Positions 17,003 to 24,085 of a stretch of DNA of 24,133 nt are shown piece by piece. Source of the DNA: Flammeovirgaceae bacterium UBA2371 (GTDB taxonomy: Bacteria > Bacteroidota > Bacteroidia > Cytophagales > Cyclobacteriaceae); assembly GCA_002345965.1 (NCBI GenBank), contig DDTF01000042.1, forward strand, positions 1 through 24,133, in the 5' to 3' direction. Each line of letters begins with the position of its first letter. Positions within the stretch are counted from its first letter, which is position 1. The notes beneath the pieces were generated by a model. That model was not told the origin of the DNA. It did not search any database and worked only from the letters and a program-made list of their open reading frames with translations. A program made the translations under genes and the position numbers.

Positions 17003-17560
17003 ATGATAAACCAGAGGGGATTGAAACTAAAAGAGGCGTTTTTTCAACGACAACACCCAGATACAATTGCACGCGATTTGTTAGGTAAAGTATTGGTTAC
17101 CTATCGAAATAATGTATTAACGAGTGGAATCATTGTAGAAACAGAGGCTTATTCATTCAAAGAGAAGGGTAGTCATGTGTATAATAATTTGTACACTGCG
17201 CGAACCAGTATAATGTTTGAATGCGGGGGAGTCGCCTATGTTTATTTATGCTATGGCATACACTCAATGTTCAACATCGTTACCAATACAAAAGACAAAG
17301 CTGAGGCAGTTTTAGTTAGGGCATTGCAGCCTTTGGATGGACAAACCGAGATGAGACGTAGGGCTAATAGTGATTCCATTCACAGAATAACTTCTGGGCC
17401 TGGCAAATTAGCGAAAGCGTTGGGCATTGACAGAACATTGAATGGAAAACACCTGGGTGGTGACGAAGTTTGGGTAGAGGATATCGGTACAAAAATTGCA
17501 ATGCTGGTGACGATGCCCATTTGCCCTGGAGATTCTATCTTCAGGACAATCCATGGGTGA
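17003..17560 (+). CDS. DNA-3-methyladenine glycosylase (MPG/AAG), C-terminus out of frame
   Basis: As read, this gives 185 residues from the ATG at 17003; an earlier in-frame start at 16877 lies antisense to the DUF2911 signal peptide and is rejected. Family motifs are clear to about residue 165: IARDLLGKVLV, IVETEAY (catalytic-type Glu48 and Tyr50, like human AAG Glu125/Tyr127), ARTSIMFECGGVAYVYLCYG, Asn91, and AVLVRALQP with Arg106 (like Arg182). The enzyme excises alkylated purines in base-excision repair. After GTKIA (residue 166) the reading frame loses similarity and stops at 17560, while the expected C-terminus (LPWRFY...NPWVS) continues in the -1 frame to a TAA at 17569-17571. So a 3n+1 base loss, a sequencing error or a real inactivating mutation is likely near 17490-17503. 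The C-terminal element contributes to the fold, so the as-read product may be inactive. Confidence 0.85.
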   Translation: MINQRGLKLKEAFFQRQHPDTIARDLLGKVLVTYRNNVLTSGIIVETEAYSFKEKGSHVYNNLYTARTSIMFECGGVAYVYLCYGIHSMFNIVTNTKDKAEAVLVRALQPLDGQTEMRRRANSDSIHRITSGPGKLAKALGIDRTLNGKHLGGDEVWVEDIGTKIAMLVTMPICPGDSIFRTIHG

Positions 17561-17571
17561 GTAGGCGGTAA
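17501..17571 (+). pseudogene. Out-of-frame C-terminal tail of the DNA glycosylase
   Basis: Reading from 17503 gives AGDDAHLPWRFYLQDNPWVS followed by RR and a TAA at 17569-17571. The LPWRFY...NPWVS pattern is the usual C-terminal signature of MPG/AAG proteins (RFY followed by a VS motif). It lies in the -1 frame relative to the gene's body. Compared with relatives as I recall them, roughly ten residues (an RIGI.YAG type strand) may also be missing at the junction, suggesting a small deletion rather than only a single-base error. Confidence 0.8.
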
Positions 17572-17583
17572 AAGGGATTTAAC

Positions 17584-17591
17584 TATTTTTG
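17584..17591 (+). promoter_or_regulatory. -7 promoter box 5 nt before the OmpA-family gene start
   Basis: TATTTTTG, then cactg, then ATG at 17597. Box and spacing are the same as at the TPR gene (7741-7754), predicting a leaderless or nearly leaderless mRNA. No TTG -33 element at the usual distance was seen. Confidence 0.55.
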
Positions 17592-17596
17592 CACTG

Positions 17597-19186
17597 ATGA
17601 AGTATTTTATTTTTTTATTTTTAGGTTTGGGATTATCAGCATTCAATGCTGATGGCCAGCAACTTACAAGCAAGTCTTTCTTCGGTTTAAATTCACCTTT
17701 GGACGAACAAAGTCCAGTGCTGAGTCCGGATGGTAAAACGCTTTATTTCACTATTGCTAATCATCCCCAAAATGTGGGGGGCAAAAAGGACAAAGGAGAT
17801 ATTTGGCAATCTGTTTTGATTGGCGACCAATGGTCGGCACCGATACATACTGGCACAGTATTGAATAATAAAGATTATAATGCAGTAGGAGGATTTTCTG
17901 CCGATGGAAAGCAAATGTTTTTACTTGGTCATTACAGTTCGAATGGAGATGTAAAAACGCAAGGGATCTCTGTCTCCCGGAACAACGGTACTGGTTGGTC
18001 AACTCCTGAAAACATTTCTATTCCCTATTTCTTAAATAAGAATCAAACAATATCGGGGCATGTCAACGCAACAGGCAATGTTTTTGTTTTTGCAGGAGAA
18101 GCATTTTCTACATTAGGTGTAGAAGATATTTATGTATCAGTAAAAGATGCGACAGGCAAGTGGAGCGAACCCAAAAACTTAGGACGGAATATTAACACCT
18201 CTTTTCAGGAGTGGAGTCCATGGTTAAGTGAGGACACCAGGTATCTTTACTTTTCATCCAACGGAAGGCAAGGGTATGGTAGCTTTGATGTTTATTATGC
18301 GCAGCGCCTTGATGATACATGGGCTAAATGGTCGGCACCCATCAACATGGGAGCGGGTGTTAACTCTGAAGGCAGGGAGCTATTTTATACGCCATTCCCT
18401 AAGCAAGAGATTGCATTGTTTACATCCACACAAAATAGCGATGGGTACGGAGATGTAAAGATGTATCGTCCACCAAAAGAAGCGCTTGATTCCTTGATGA
18501 AGAAAGCTGTGGAGTTACCTCCTGATACAGTGGTAAAGCTGGTAGAAATTGTCAGAGAAAAACCCATTACCAATGATGAAAAGACAGTACGAGTTTGGGG
18601 TCAGGTAAATAATTTGAATACCAATGACCCTATTGCTGCGCGTATCAATTTCCATTCTGAATCAGATTTCCAGGTGGTAGCAGGACCAGACGGTTTTTTT
18701 TCAATAAATGTTCCTTCGGTGGATGAATACAGCATCAAGGTAGAAGCTCCGGGGTTTGTGGGCAGTTTCGAAAAGCTCGACATCCGAACTTTTGAGATGA
18801 AAGAATTGGAGATGAATTTCAAACTTCAACCAGTGGCAGTTGGCGCAACGGTTAATTTGAAAAGTGTCTTGTTTCAGCAAAGCACAGCTAACCTGTTGGA
18901 TGAATCTTATGATGAATTGAACATGGTGGTGGACTTTTTAAAGACAAACCCCAATGTGGAAATAGAACTCGCTGGTCACACTGACAACCGCGGGCTGCAA
19001 GTACACAATATGCGTTTATCACGCGAGCGTGTAGAAAAGGTAAAAGAATACCTTACAAGTAAGGGTATTGATGCCAAGAGGATTACAGGTAAAGGTTATG
19101 GTGGCATTAAACCCATTGCCGACAATGATGCAGAGGTGACAAGAAGATTAAATCGCAGGGTTGAGTTTACAATTATTAAAAATTAA
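17597..19186 (+). CDS. PD40 (WD40-like) / OmpA-family outer-membrane protein
   Basis: The 529-residue protein has a signal peptide (MKYFIFLFLGLGLSAFNADGQ). Residues about 30-280 contain PD40/TolB-like beta-propeller repeats: SPVLSPDGKTLYFTI, GGFSADGKQMFLLGH and WSPWLSEDTRYLYFSSNGRQ. Residues about 335-405 are a carboxypeptidase-regulatory-like domain (VWGQVNNLNTNDPIAARINF, AGPDGFFSINVP). Residues about 420-529 are an OmpA C-terminal peptidoglycan-binding domain with SVLFQQSTANLLDES, ELAGHTDNRG, RLSRERVEKVKEYL and RRLNRRVEF; the Asp and Arg typical of diaminopimelate binding are present. The architecture is common in Bacteroidota and resembles the PorE/T9SS-associated proteins, but that role is not shown here. 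It probably anchors an envelope complex to peptidoglycan. Confidence 0.9.
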   Translation: MKYFIFLFLGLGLSAFNADGQQLTSKSFFGLNSPLDEQSPVLSPDGKTLYFTIANHPQNVGGKKDKGDIWQSVLIGDQWSAPIHTGTVLNNKDYNAVGGFSADGKQMFLLGHYSSNGDVKTQGISVSRNNGTGWSTPENISIPYFLNKNQTISGHVNATGNVFVFAGEAFSTLGVEDIYVSVKDATGKWSEPKNLGRNINTSFQEWSPWLSEDTRYLYFSSNGRQGYGSFDVYYAQRLDDTWAKWSAPINMGAGVNSEGRELFYTPFPKQEIALFTSTQNSDGYGDVKMYRPPKEALDSLMKKAVELPPDTVVKLVEIVREKPITNDEKTVRVWGQVNNLNTNDPIAARINFHSESDFQVVAGPDGFFSINVPSVDEYSIKVEAPGFVGSFEKLDIRTFEMKELEMNFKLQPVAVGATVNLKSVLFQQSTANLLDESYDELNMVVDFLKTNPNVEIELAGHTDNRGLQVHNMRLSRERVEKVKEYLTSKGIDAKRITGKGYGGIKPIADNDAEVTRRLNRRVEFTIIKN

Positions 19187-19192
19187 TCAGCC

Positions 19193-19241
19193 AACAATAG
19201 AATTTGGCATCATCTATCATTGACTGATCTTATCTATTGTT
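19193..19241. terminator. Inverted repeat between convergent ompA-like and ggt genes
   Basis: AACAATAGA (19193-19201) pairs with TCTATTGTT (19233-19241), a perfect 9-bp stem with a loop of about 31 nt, just after the OmpA-family stop and touching the ggt stop. The stem is AT-rich and the loop long, so termination strength is uncertain. Confidence 0.35.
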
Positions 19242-20929
19242 TAATACCCCGCTGCAGTATCATCACCTCTGGGATCGGCTCCGCCTTCCAATCTTCCATC
19301 AGGAAGTACGAGTATGGCATCCACGCGGCCAATACCTCCACGGGATTTAAATTCATGACCCATTTCTACAAGTTGTAGACTATCATCTTTCGTAAATGCA
19401 CCTTGTTCCATAAAAACCACATCTGGCAACCATTGGCTGTGGAAACGCTTGGCATTGACTGCTTCCTGCATACCCATTTTGTGGTCGATCACATCAACTA
19501 TGATTTGAAAGACTGAAGTGATGATTGTGGTACCTCCGGGAGTGCCAACTACCATCAGTAGTTTCCCATCTTTTTCTACTATTGTAGGAGTCATTGAACT
19601 GAGCATGCGTTTGCCTGGTTCTATTTTGTTGGCCTCTCCACCAATTGCACCGTACATGTTGGGTGCTCCGGGTTTGGCACTAAAGTCGTCCATTTCATTG
19701 TTGAGCAGAAATCCAGAACCCGCAACAACCACTTTGGATCCATATCCGCCATTGAGTGTTGTGGTTACTGACACGGCATTACCAGCCTCATCTACGACAG
19801 ACAGGTGTGTGGTTTGTTCGGACTCTGCAGAAGCAATAGTGCCCTCTTTTAAATTTTCACTTGGGGTTGCGCGATCAGGGTTATAGCTTTTCATACGTTC
19901 ACTGATGTAGGCATCATTGGTCAGTTCACCAACTGGTACTTTTACAAAGTCAGGATCTCCCAGATAAGCGGCACGATCTGCATAGGCTCTTCTTTCTGCT
20001 TCCACCATCAAATGAGCAGTAGGGACGGAGTTCCAACCCCACTCATTGACAGGATAGGAAGAAACCGATTTCAAAAGCTGTACCAATGCAACACCTCCAC
20101 TCGAAGGAGGGGGCATTGAAATAATTTTGTGACCACGGTATTCGCTGATAAGTGGTGTTCTCCAGATGGCCTGGTAAGCTTTTAGGTCTTCGGCACTCAA
20201 CAGACCATTTCCTCTTTGCATTTCTGCCACAATGTTCTCAGCAGTTTTTCCCTCATAGAATCCCGCTCGTCCATTGTCTCTGATAAGTTCAAGGGTATGT
20301 CCAAGGTCTTTATTCCAGATGGAGTCGCCTTTTGCCCATTCTTCTTTTATAAAATGACGGGGACTCACAGTATTGTATTTTTCCAGTTTTTCTCTTACTC
20401 CATTGAGGCCATCTGCTTCCTTCTCTGTGAGCGTAAAACCATTTAATGCAAGATCTATCGCGGGCTGTACCAATTCTCTCCAGGGTAGTTTGCCATATTT
20501 TTGATGGGCAGCTTCTAAACCGGCTACTGTTCCGGGTACGCCACTTGCAAGGTGACCAGCGGTACTCAGTTCAGGAATGGCTTCTCCCGTTTCACCCAAA
20601 TACATGTTTGTGGTAGCCTTTGACGGAGCCGCTTCTCTATAGTCGAGGGCATCTACAGTACCATCGTTAAAACGGGCTACCATAAAACCGCCACCTCCCA
20701 GATTCCCTGCAGTGGGGTAGGTAACAGCAAGGGCAAATTGAATAGCGATGGAGGCATCTACTGCATTTCCACCTTTTTTTAGAATATCAAGCCCTACCTT
20801 TGAAGCCAACGGATGGGCAGATACGACCATGGCTTTATTAGCAGTGGTCCCTACTACAGGTATTTTAGTTTCTTTAGTCTGACAAGAAACTAGTACTGCG
20901 GCCAATAGTAGGATAAAGATGCGTCTCAT
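19241..20929 (-). CDS. ggt: Gamma-glutamyltransferase, lipoprotein form
   Basis: The 562-residue enzyme is an N-terminal nucleophile hydrolase that cleaves gamma-glutamyl bonds (glutathione and related) and transfers the glutamyl group. The N-terminus MRRIFILLLAAVLVSC carries a lipobox (LVSC), so Cys16 is probably lipidated and the enzyme membrane-anchored on the periplasmic side. The family signature TTHLSVVDEAGNAVSVT starts at Thr373, the predicted nucleophile, with autocleavage between Gln372 and Thr373 giving large and small subunits. Further matches are GNLGGGGFMVARF with YREAAP (95-102, substrate Arg), NNEMDDFS, a lid-loop stretch SAKPGAPNMYGAIGG like the E. coli enzyme, and LSSMTPTIV. 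Length agrees with the family (about 560-580). It is divergent from a TetR regulator with a 55-nt gap, suggesting but not proving local control. Confidence 0.95.
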   Translation of the reverse strand: MRRIFILLLAAVLVSCQTKETKIPVVGTTANKAMVVSAHPLASKVGLDILKKGGNAVDASIAIQFALAVTYPTAGNLGGGGFMVARFNDGTVDALDYREAAPSKATTNMYLGETGEAIPELSTAGHLASGVPGTVAGLEAAHQKYGKLPWRELVQPAIDLALNGFTLTEKEADGLNGVREKLEKYNTVSPRHFIKEEWAKGDSIWNKDLGHTLELIRDNGRAGFYEGKTAENIVAEMQRGNGLLSAEDLKAYQAIWRTPLISEYRGHKIISMPPPSSGGVALVQLLKSVSSYPVNEWGWNSVPTAHLMVEAERRAYADRAAYLGDPDFVKVPVGELTNDAYISERMKSYNPDRATPSENLKEGTIASAESEQTTHLSVVDEAGNAVSVTTTLNGGYGSKVVVAGSGFLLNNEMDDFSAKPGAPNMYGAIGGEANKIEPGKRMLSSMTPTIVEKDGKLLMVVGTPGGTTIITSVFQIIVDVIDHKMGMQEAVNAKRFHSQWLPDVVFMEQGAFTKDDSLQLVEMGHEFKSRGGIGRVDAILVLPDGRLEGGADPRGDDTAAGY

Positions 20930-20984
20930 AGAATTCGGTTTTGGTTTCTGCTCATAAATGTATTACTTCAACACTAACAATACT

Positions 20985-21611
20985 ATGAGTCTAAGGAAGG
21001 AAAAAGCCGCTCGTCTAAAGCTATCTGTACTTGAGCACACACTCAAGCTGATTGGTAAAAAGTCCTTTGATGACCTTTATGTAGACGAGATTTGCGCTAA
21101 AACTAAAATAAGTAAGGTCACTTTGTTCAAATACTTCCCACAAAAGGAGGATATTTTACTTTATTACTTCAGAATATGGTGTTTGAGAAGGGCAGTAGAG
21201 TTAAACGAAAAGCCCAGGGAGGGACTAGCCGGCATTACTTATCTTTTTGACAAGTTAAGTGAAGAGTGCGAAAACCATCCCGGCATCATTCTTAGTCTTT
21301 TTGGATATCTGGCGGATTTAAGGAGACCACCCAAGCCATTTCCTGTAAAACTCGAAGAAAAGAAATTACTTTATCCCAATAAGGAGAACATTAGCACTAT
21401 TGAAATACAATCTGTTGATCAGATGTTCGAAAAGTTTACTTTGGAGGCTATTTTTAAAAAGGAAATTACCAAGTCTGGATCCACCAGGGATATTACCAAT
21501 TTGTTAACGACTATTTTTTACGGATCGGTACTCACCGCACACATTCAACAGATCAGCAACCTTAAATTCTTTTTCAGGAAGAATGTAGATTTGGTCGCCA
21601 AAGGGTTTTAA
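20985..21611 (+). CDS. TetR/AcrR family transcriptional regulator
   Basis: The product is 208 residues from the ATG at 20985 (MSLRKEKAARLKLSVLEHTL), which matches a normal TetR beginning; the ATG at 20958 would add nine residues (MYYFNTNNT) atypical of the family. Residues about 10-60 form the TetR helix-turn-helix (KSFDDLYVDEICAKTKISKVTLFKYFPQKEDIL), with the diagnostic TLFKYF recognition-helix end. The C-terminal 140 residues are the helical ligand-binding and dimerisation domain, too divergent to name a ligand. It diverges from ggt with a very short shared promoter region, so it may control itself and ggt (inference). Its TAA shares TTAA with the convergent small lipoprotein gene. Confidence 0.88.
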   Translation: MSLRKEKAARLKLSVLEHTLKLIGKKSFDDLYVDEICAKTKISKVTLFKYFPQKEDILLYYFRIWCLRRAVELNEKPREGLAGITYLFDKLSEECENHPGIILSLFGYLADLRRPPKPFPVKLEEKKLLYPNKENISTIEIQSVDQMFEKFTLEAIFKKEITKSGSTRDITNLLTTIFYGSVLTAHIQQISNLKFFFRKNVDLVAKGF

Positions 21612-21811
21612 CCTTTCATTCTAACCGTTTTAACTCCCTGCCTTTCAAACCATCGCACACGAATTCTTCCTACCTGTATTTTCTTATGCCATTTGTGATC
21701 TTTATACCAGGTATGATGATAGCGGGGTTTCTTTACTTTCACCGTATGGTAGTTGTGCCTACTGCAGGCAGCAAGAAAAAGCAGAAGTACCAGTGTAAAT
21801 AGAATCCTCAT
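21608..21811 (-). CDS. Small, very basic lipoprotein
   Basis: The product is 67 residues from the ATG at 21811; a GTG four codons earlier is in frame but leaves a less usual n-region. MRILFTLVLLLFLAAC is a strong type II signal peptide with lipobox LAAC and Cys16. The mature 52 residues are packed with Lys, Arg, His, Tyr and Trp (RHNYHTVKVKKPRYHHTWYK, then DHKWHKKIQVGRIRVRWFER) and nearly lack acidic residues. I recognise no family. Possible roles are binding to lipopolysaccharide, nucleic acid or metal at the membrane; none is shown. It ends on the same TTAA as the TetR gene. Confidence 0.65.
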   Translation of the reverse strand: MRILFTLVLLLFLAACSRHNYHTVKVKKPRYHHTWYKDHKWHKKIQVGRIRVRWFERQGVKTVRMKG

Positions 21812-21945
21812 GGGTAGCAGCACCTAAAGTATCACAATATTCCTGATCATTGAAAAAGTGCATGGTAAAACAACGCGACTTTTCCCTCTATGTTACTTTT
21901 TTGCAAATGAATTGAATAAATGAAAACGATTTCTGAATCGATATT

Positions 21946-21975
21946 TTGGATAGAATGAGGCAACTCCTATCTTTG
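21946..21975 (+). promoter_or_regulatory. Promoter of tRNA-Asp
   Basis: TTG at 21946-21948, a 19-nt spacer, then TATCTTTG at 21968-21975. This fits the Bacteroidota -33/-7 consensus (TTG, about 19 nt, TAnnTTTG) exactly, and the predicted start lies about 20 nt before the mature tRNA. It is the best promoter in the window. Confidence 0.85.
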
Positions 21976-22001
21976 CGCACCGATTTAGGTCGGCTAGGTT
22001 A

Positions 22002-22075
22002 GGTCTGGTAGTTCAGCTGGTTAGAATGCCTGCCTGTCACGCAGGAGGTCGCGGGTTCGAGTCCCGTCCAGACCG
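22002..22075 (+). tRNA. tRNA-Asp (GTC)
   Basis: This is a 74-nt cloverleaf. Acceptor stem GGTCTGG (22002-22008) pairs with CCAGACC (22068-22074), with discriminator G at 22075. The D arm contains GTTCAGCTGGTTAGAAT. The anticodon stem CCTGC/GCAGG encloses the loop CTGTCAC with anticodon GTC, decoding Asp GAC/GAT. The T arm is GCGGGTTCGAGTCCCGT. CCA is not encoded (CTA follows). It is a single tRNA, with its own promoter and terminator. Confidence 0.97.
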
Positions 22076-22090
22076 CTAAAAACGATAAAT

Positions 22091-22114
22091 AAACCCCATT
22101 TATGGGGTTTTTTT
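22091..22114 (+). terminator. Intrinsic terminator after tRNA-Asp
   Basis: AAACCCCA and TGGGGTTT form an 8-bp stem around a 4-nt loop (TTTA), followed by a run of T residues to 22114. A partial copy of the left arm (AACCCCATT) recurs at 22119-22127. It is a classical Rho-independent terminator 16 nt after the tRNA. Confidence 0.9.
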
Positions 22115-22179
22115 GTTTAACCCCATTCGGTTGCATTTTCAACGGAACCACTCAATACCCCCATCAATCTTACTTCTTT

Positions 22180-22392
22180 TCAATTGGGTGAAAACTCAGG
22201 GGGTCGAAAATCGAGGTCTTGAATAAATTTTGCCATTTCCACTTGCAAGAAAAACTCGTAAAAAAGGAAAAGACCTATTAAAAAAAGGAGGGATAAAAAA
22301 AGCTGACCATAGTGGGAGATGACATGCACCATGCGACTGTCGACATTCAACCTATCAAAATGCGTTGCAATAATTGACATGAACGACTTCAT
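22180..22392 (-). CDS. Hypothetical small membrane protein
   Basis: This is a 70-residue reading frame with an ATG start (MKSFMSIIATHFDRLNVDSR). It has a single strongly hydrophobic helix at about residues 31-50 (FLSLLFLIGLFLFYEFFLQ) and a polar tail ending FRPPEFSPN. There is no signal-peptide cleavage site and no recognised family. It lies alone between the tRNA-Asp terminator and accA, on the opposite strand to both, with no good -7 box. The AT-rich sequence could make such a frame by chance, but the start, TM profile and absence of a competing gene make it plausible. Confidence 0.45.
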   Translation of the reverse strand: MKSFMSIIATHFDRLNVDSRMVHVISHYGQLFLSLLFLIGLFLFYEFFLQVEMAKFIQDLDFRPPEFSPN

Positions 22393-22505
22393 TTCAATTG
22401 GTTTAGGTATAGTAATTTAACTTAAATAAGTTTGAAAACAAGTCGAAATAAGCGAGATCTAGCTCAGCATGTGGCAAGAACTTCTTGTAAATGTGGTTGT
22501 TGCGC

Positions 22506-22535
22506 CCTATTTATTGGCCTAATCGTTGAAATAGG
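22506..22535. promoter_or_regulatory. Inverted repeat upstream of accA
   Basis: CCTATTT (22506-22512) and AAATAGG (22529-22535) form a perfect 7-bp inverted repeat with a 16-nt spacer, ending 20 nt before the accA -7 box. It could be an operator for a regulator of fatty-acid synthesis; a chance AT-rich palindrome is equally possible. Confidence 0.25.
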
Positions 22536-22554
22536 TCAATAAAATTATTCGTGC

Positions 22555-22562
22555 TATTTTTG
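22555..22562 (+). promoter_or_regulatory. -7 promoter box of accA
   Basis: TATTTTTG matches TAnnTTTG and lies 19 nt before the accA ATG, predicting a short leader of about 12 nt. The nearest upstream TTG (22526-22528) is 26 nt away, longer than the usual spacing. Confidence 0.5.
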
Positions 22563-22581
22563 TCCCGAACCTAAAGCTAAT

Positions 22582-23529
22582 ATGGAATTGGATTTTGAAA
22601 AGCCCATCGCTGAGCTGGAAGCGAAACTCGAAGACATGAAGGAATTAGCCAAAGACAGCGATAAAGATGTGCAGTCGGCCATTGGCGCGCTGGAGAAAAA
22701 AATAAAGGCACTTAAAAAGGAGACCTTCGAAAACCTCACTGGATGGCAACGTGTTCAGCTTTCGCGCCACCCCGACCGGCCATATACACTCGATTACATT
22801 TACGAAATGACTACTGATTTTGTAGAGCTCTTTGGAGATCGTAGTGTAGCAGATGACAAAGCGATGGTAGGTGGCCTGGGTACCATTGATGGTCAAACTT
22901 TTATGATTATTGGGCAACAGAAAGGGCGAAATACCAAACAAAGGCAGTATAGAAATTTTGGTATGGCCAACCCGGAAGGCTATCGCAAGGCGCTCAGGTT
23001 GATGAAGATGGCGGAGAAATTCAATAAACCCATCATTACCCTGATAGATACACCAGGAGCATTTCCAGGACTCGAAGCTGAAGAGAGGGGGCAAGGAGAA
23101 GCTATTGCTCGAAACCTGAAAGAAATGTTCATGCTTAAGGTGCCCATCATTTGCATTGTGATTGGAGAAGGGGCATCAGGAGGAGCATTAGGTATTGCAA
23201 TAGGCGATAGGGTTTTGATGCTTGAGAATTCATGGTATTCGGTCATTTCACCAGAAAACTGTTCTACTATTTTGTGGCGCAGCTGGGACTACAAAGAACA
23301 GGCGGCAGAGGTGCTTAAGCTGACAGCGAAGGACATGCTTTCCAATAAGCTTATCGATGGTATTATCAATGAACCTTTGGGAGGAGCACATAAAGACGTG
23401 GCATGGATGGCCAAAGAAGTGAAACGGGTGATTATGGAAAACTTCAATGAGCTGAATAAACTATCTCCGCAAGAAAGAATTTCTCAACGTATTGACAAGT
23501 TCAGTGCCATGGGTGTGGTAAAAGAATAA
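22582..23529 (+). CDS. accA: Acetyl-CoA carboxylase carboxyltransferase subunit alpha
   Basis: The 315-residue protein is the alpha half of the carboxyltransferase that, with AccD, moves carboxyl from biotin-AccB to acetyl-CoA, forming malonyl-CoA for fatty-acid synthesis in the cytoplasm. The N-terminal 50 residues are a helical, charged region (MELDFEKPIAELEAKLEDMK) as in AccA. Family signatures follow: LSRHPDRPYTLDYI, FVELFGDRSVADD, MIIGQQKGRNTKQRQYRNFG, NPEGYRKALRLMKMAEKF, LIDTPGAFPGLEAEERGQ, EAIARNL, and the oxyanion-forming glycines in GEGASGGALGIAIGD, then YSVISPENCSTILW. Length is close to E. coli AccA (319). accD is not in the window. Start at the ATG at 22582, 19 nt after a -7 box. 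Confidence 0.97.
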   Translation: MELDFEKPIAELEAKLEDMKELAKDSDKDVQSAIGALEKKIKALKKETFENLTGWQRVQLSRHPDRPYTLDYIYEMTTDFVELFGDRSVADDKAMVGGLGTIDGQTFMIIGQQKGRNTKQRQYRNFGMANPEGYRKALRLMKMAEKFNKPIITLIDTPGAFPGLEAEERGQGEAIARNLKEMFMLKVPIICIVIGEGASGGALGIAIGDRVLMLENSWYSVISPENCSTILWRSWDYKEQAAEVLKLTAKDMLSNKLIDGIINEPLGGAHKDVAWMAKEVKRVIMENFNELNKLSPQERISQRIDKFSAMGVVKE

Positions 23530-23540
23530 ATCCCAAACAA

Positions 23541-23560
23541 CAAGCTTTTTTTTAAGCTTG
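23541..23560. repeat. Short inverted repeat between accA and the next gene
   Basis: CAAGCTT (23541-23547) and AAGCTTG (23554-23560) form a 7-bp stem with an all-T loop of 6 nt, 11 nt after the accA stop and 10 nt before the next ATG. The T residues are in the loop rather than after the stem, so it is not a classical terminator. It may limit read-through, mark a processing site, or occlude the next start. Confidence 0.4.
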
Positions 23561-23570
23561 AACCAATAGG

Positions 23571-24047
23571 ATGAAACATCAATTGGATATTCGATTTGGA
23601 TTCCTATTACCCTGGACATTTCGTTTTATTGGAGTCATTCTTATTTTGGCTGCCATCCTTTCTGTATCTGAAATTGGATGGTTGGTTATTCTTATCCTGA
23701 CCCCAGGATTATTTTTGATATCAGCCGTTGAAGGCTTTGAAATTGATACACAAAAAAAGATCTATCGAGAATATAATTCTTTTCTATTCCTCATCAGGAC
23801 TGGCAAATATCATTCTTATCAATCCATCGAAAAATTGTTTGTAAACAGGTCTCAAGAAACGCAACGCATTTATTCTGCCCATACCAACCAGTCATCCACT
23901 TTTAAGAATGATGTTTTTAATGCCTACTTAAAATTTTCATCAGGAGAGAAAATCTTATTGCTTAAAGGGAAGAAAAAAGGGAAATTGATGACTCAACTGA
24001 ATGGGATAAATCAATCATTACAAACCCAATTAATAGATAACACGTAA
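23571..24047 (+). CDS. Conserved-looking two-TM membrane protein, function unknown
   Basis: The 158-residue protein starts MKHQLDIRFGFLLPWTFRF. Two adjacent hydrophobic helices follow (about residues 15-32, FRFIGVILILAAILSV, and 36-51, GWLVILILTPGLFLIS), forming a hairpin. The remaining hundred residues are soluble and mostly beta-strand (FEIDTQKKIYREYNSFLFLI, YQSIEKLFVNRSQETQ, YLKFSSGEKILLLKGKKKGK), which resembles a bacterial PH-like fold attached to a TM pair; this resemblance is by eye only. No enzymatic motif is seen. It follows accA by 41 nt with a small hairpin between, and may be co-transcribed with it. Confidence 0.72.
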   Translation: MKHQLDIRFGFLLPWTFRFIGVILILAAILSVSEIGWLVILILTPGLFLISAVEGFEIDTQKKIYREYNSFLFLIRTGKYHSYQSIEKLFVNRSQETQRIYSAHTNQSSTFKNDVFNAYLKFSSGEKILLLKGKKKGKLMTQLNGINQSLQTQLIDNT

Positions 24048-24085
24048 AGATTGAATATTGATTATAATATAAAATTATTGTTATT

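Noticed and set aside
17488..17500. Programmed -1 ribosomal frameshift in the glycosylase gene
   Set aside because: The sequence in zero frame is ACA AAA ATT, which does not make a good X XXY YYZ slippery heptamer, and I see no strong downstream stem. An indel or read error is simpler.
22002..22130. Attachment site or integrated element at tRNA-Asp
   Set aside because: I found no second copy of the tRNA 3' end and no integrase. The repeated AACCCCATT at 22119 is a fragment of the terminator arm only.
22645..23246. Minus-strand frames inside accA
   Set aside because: They are shadows of a well-conserved coding sequence.
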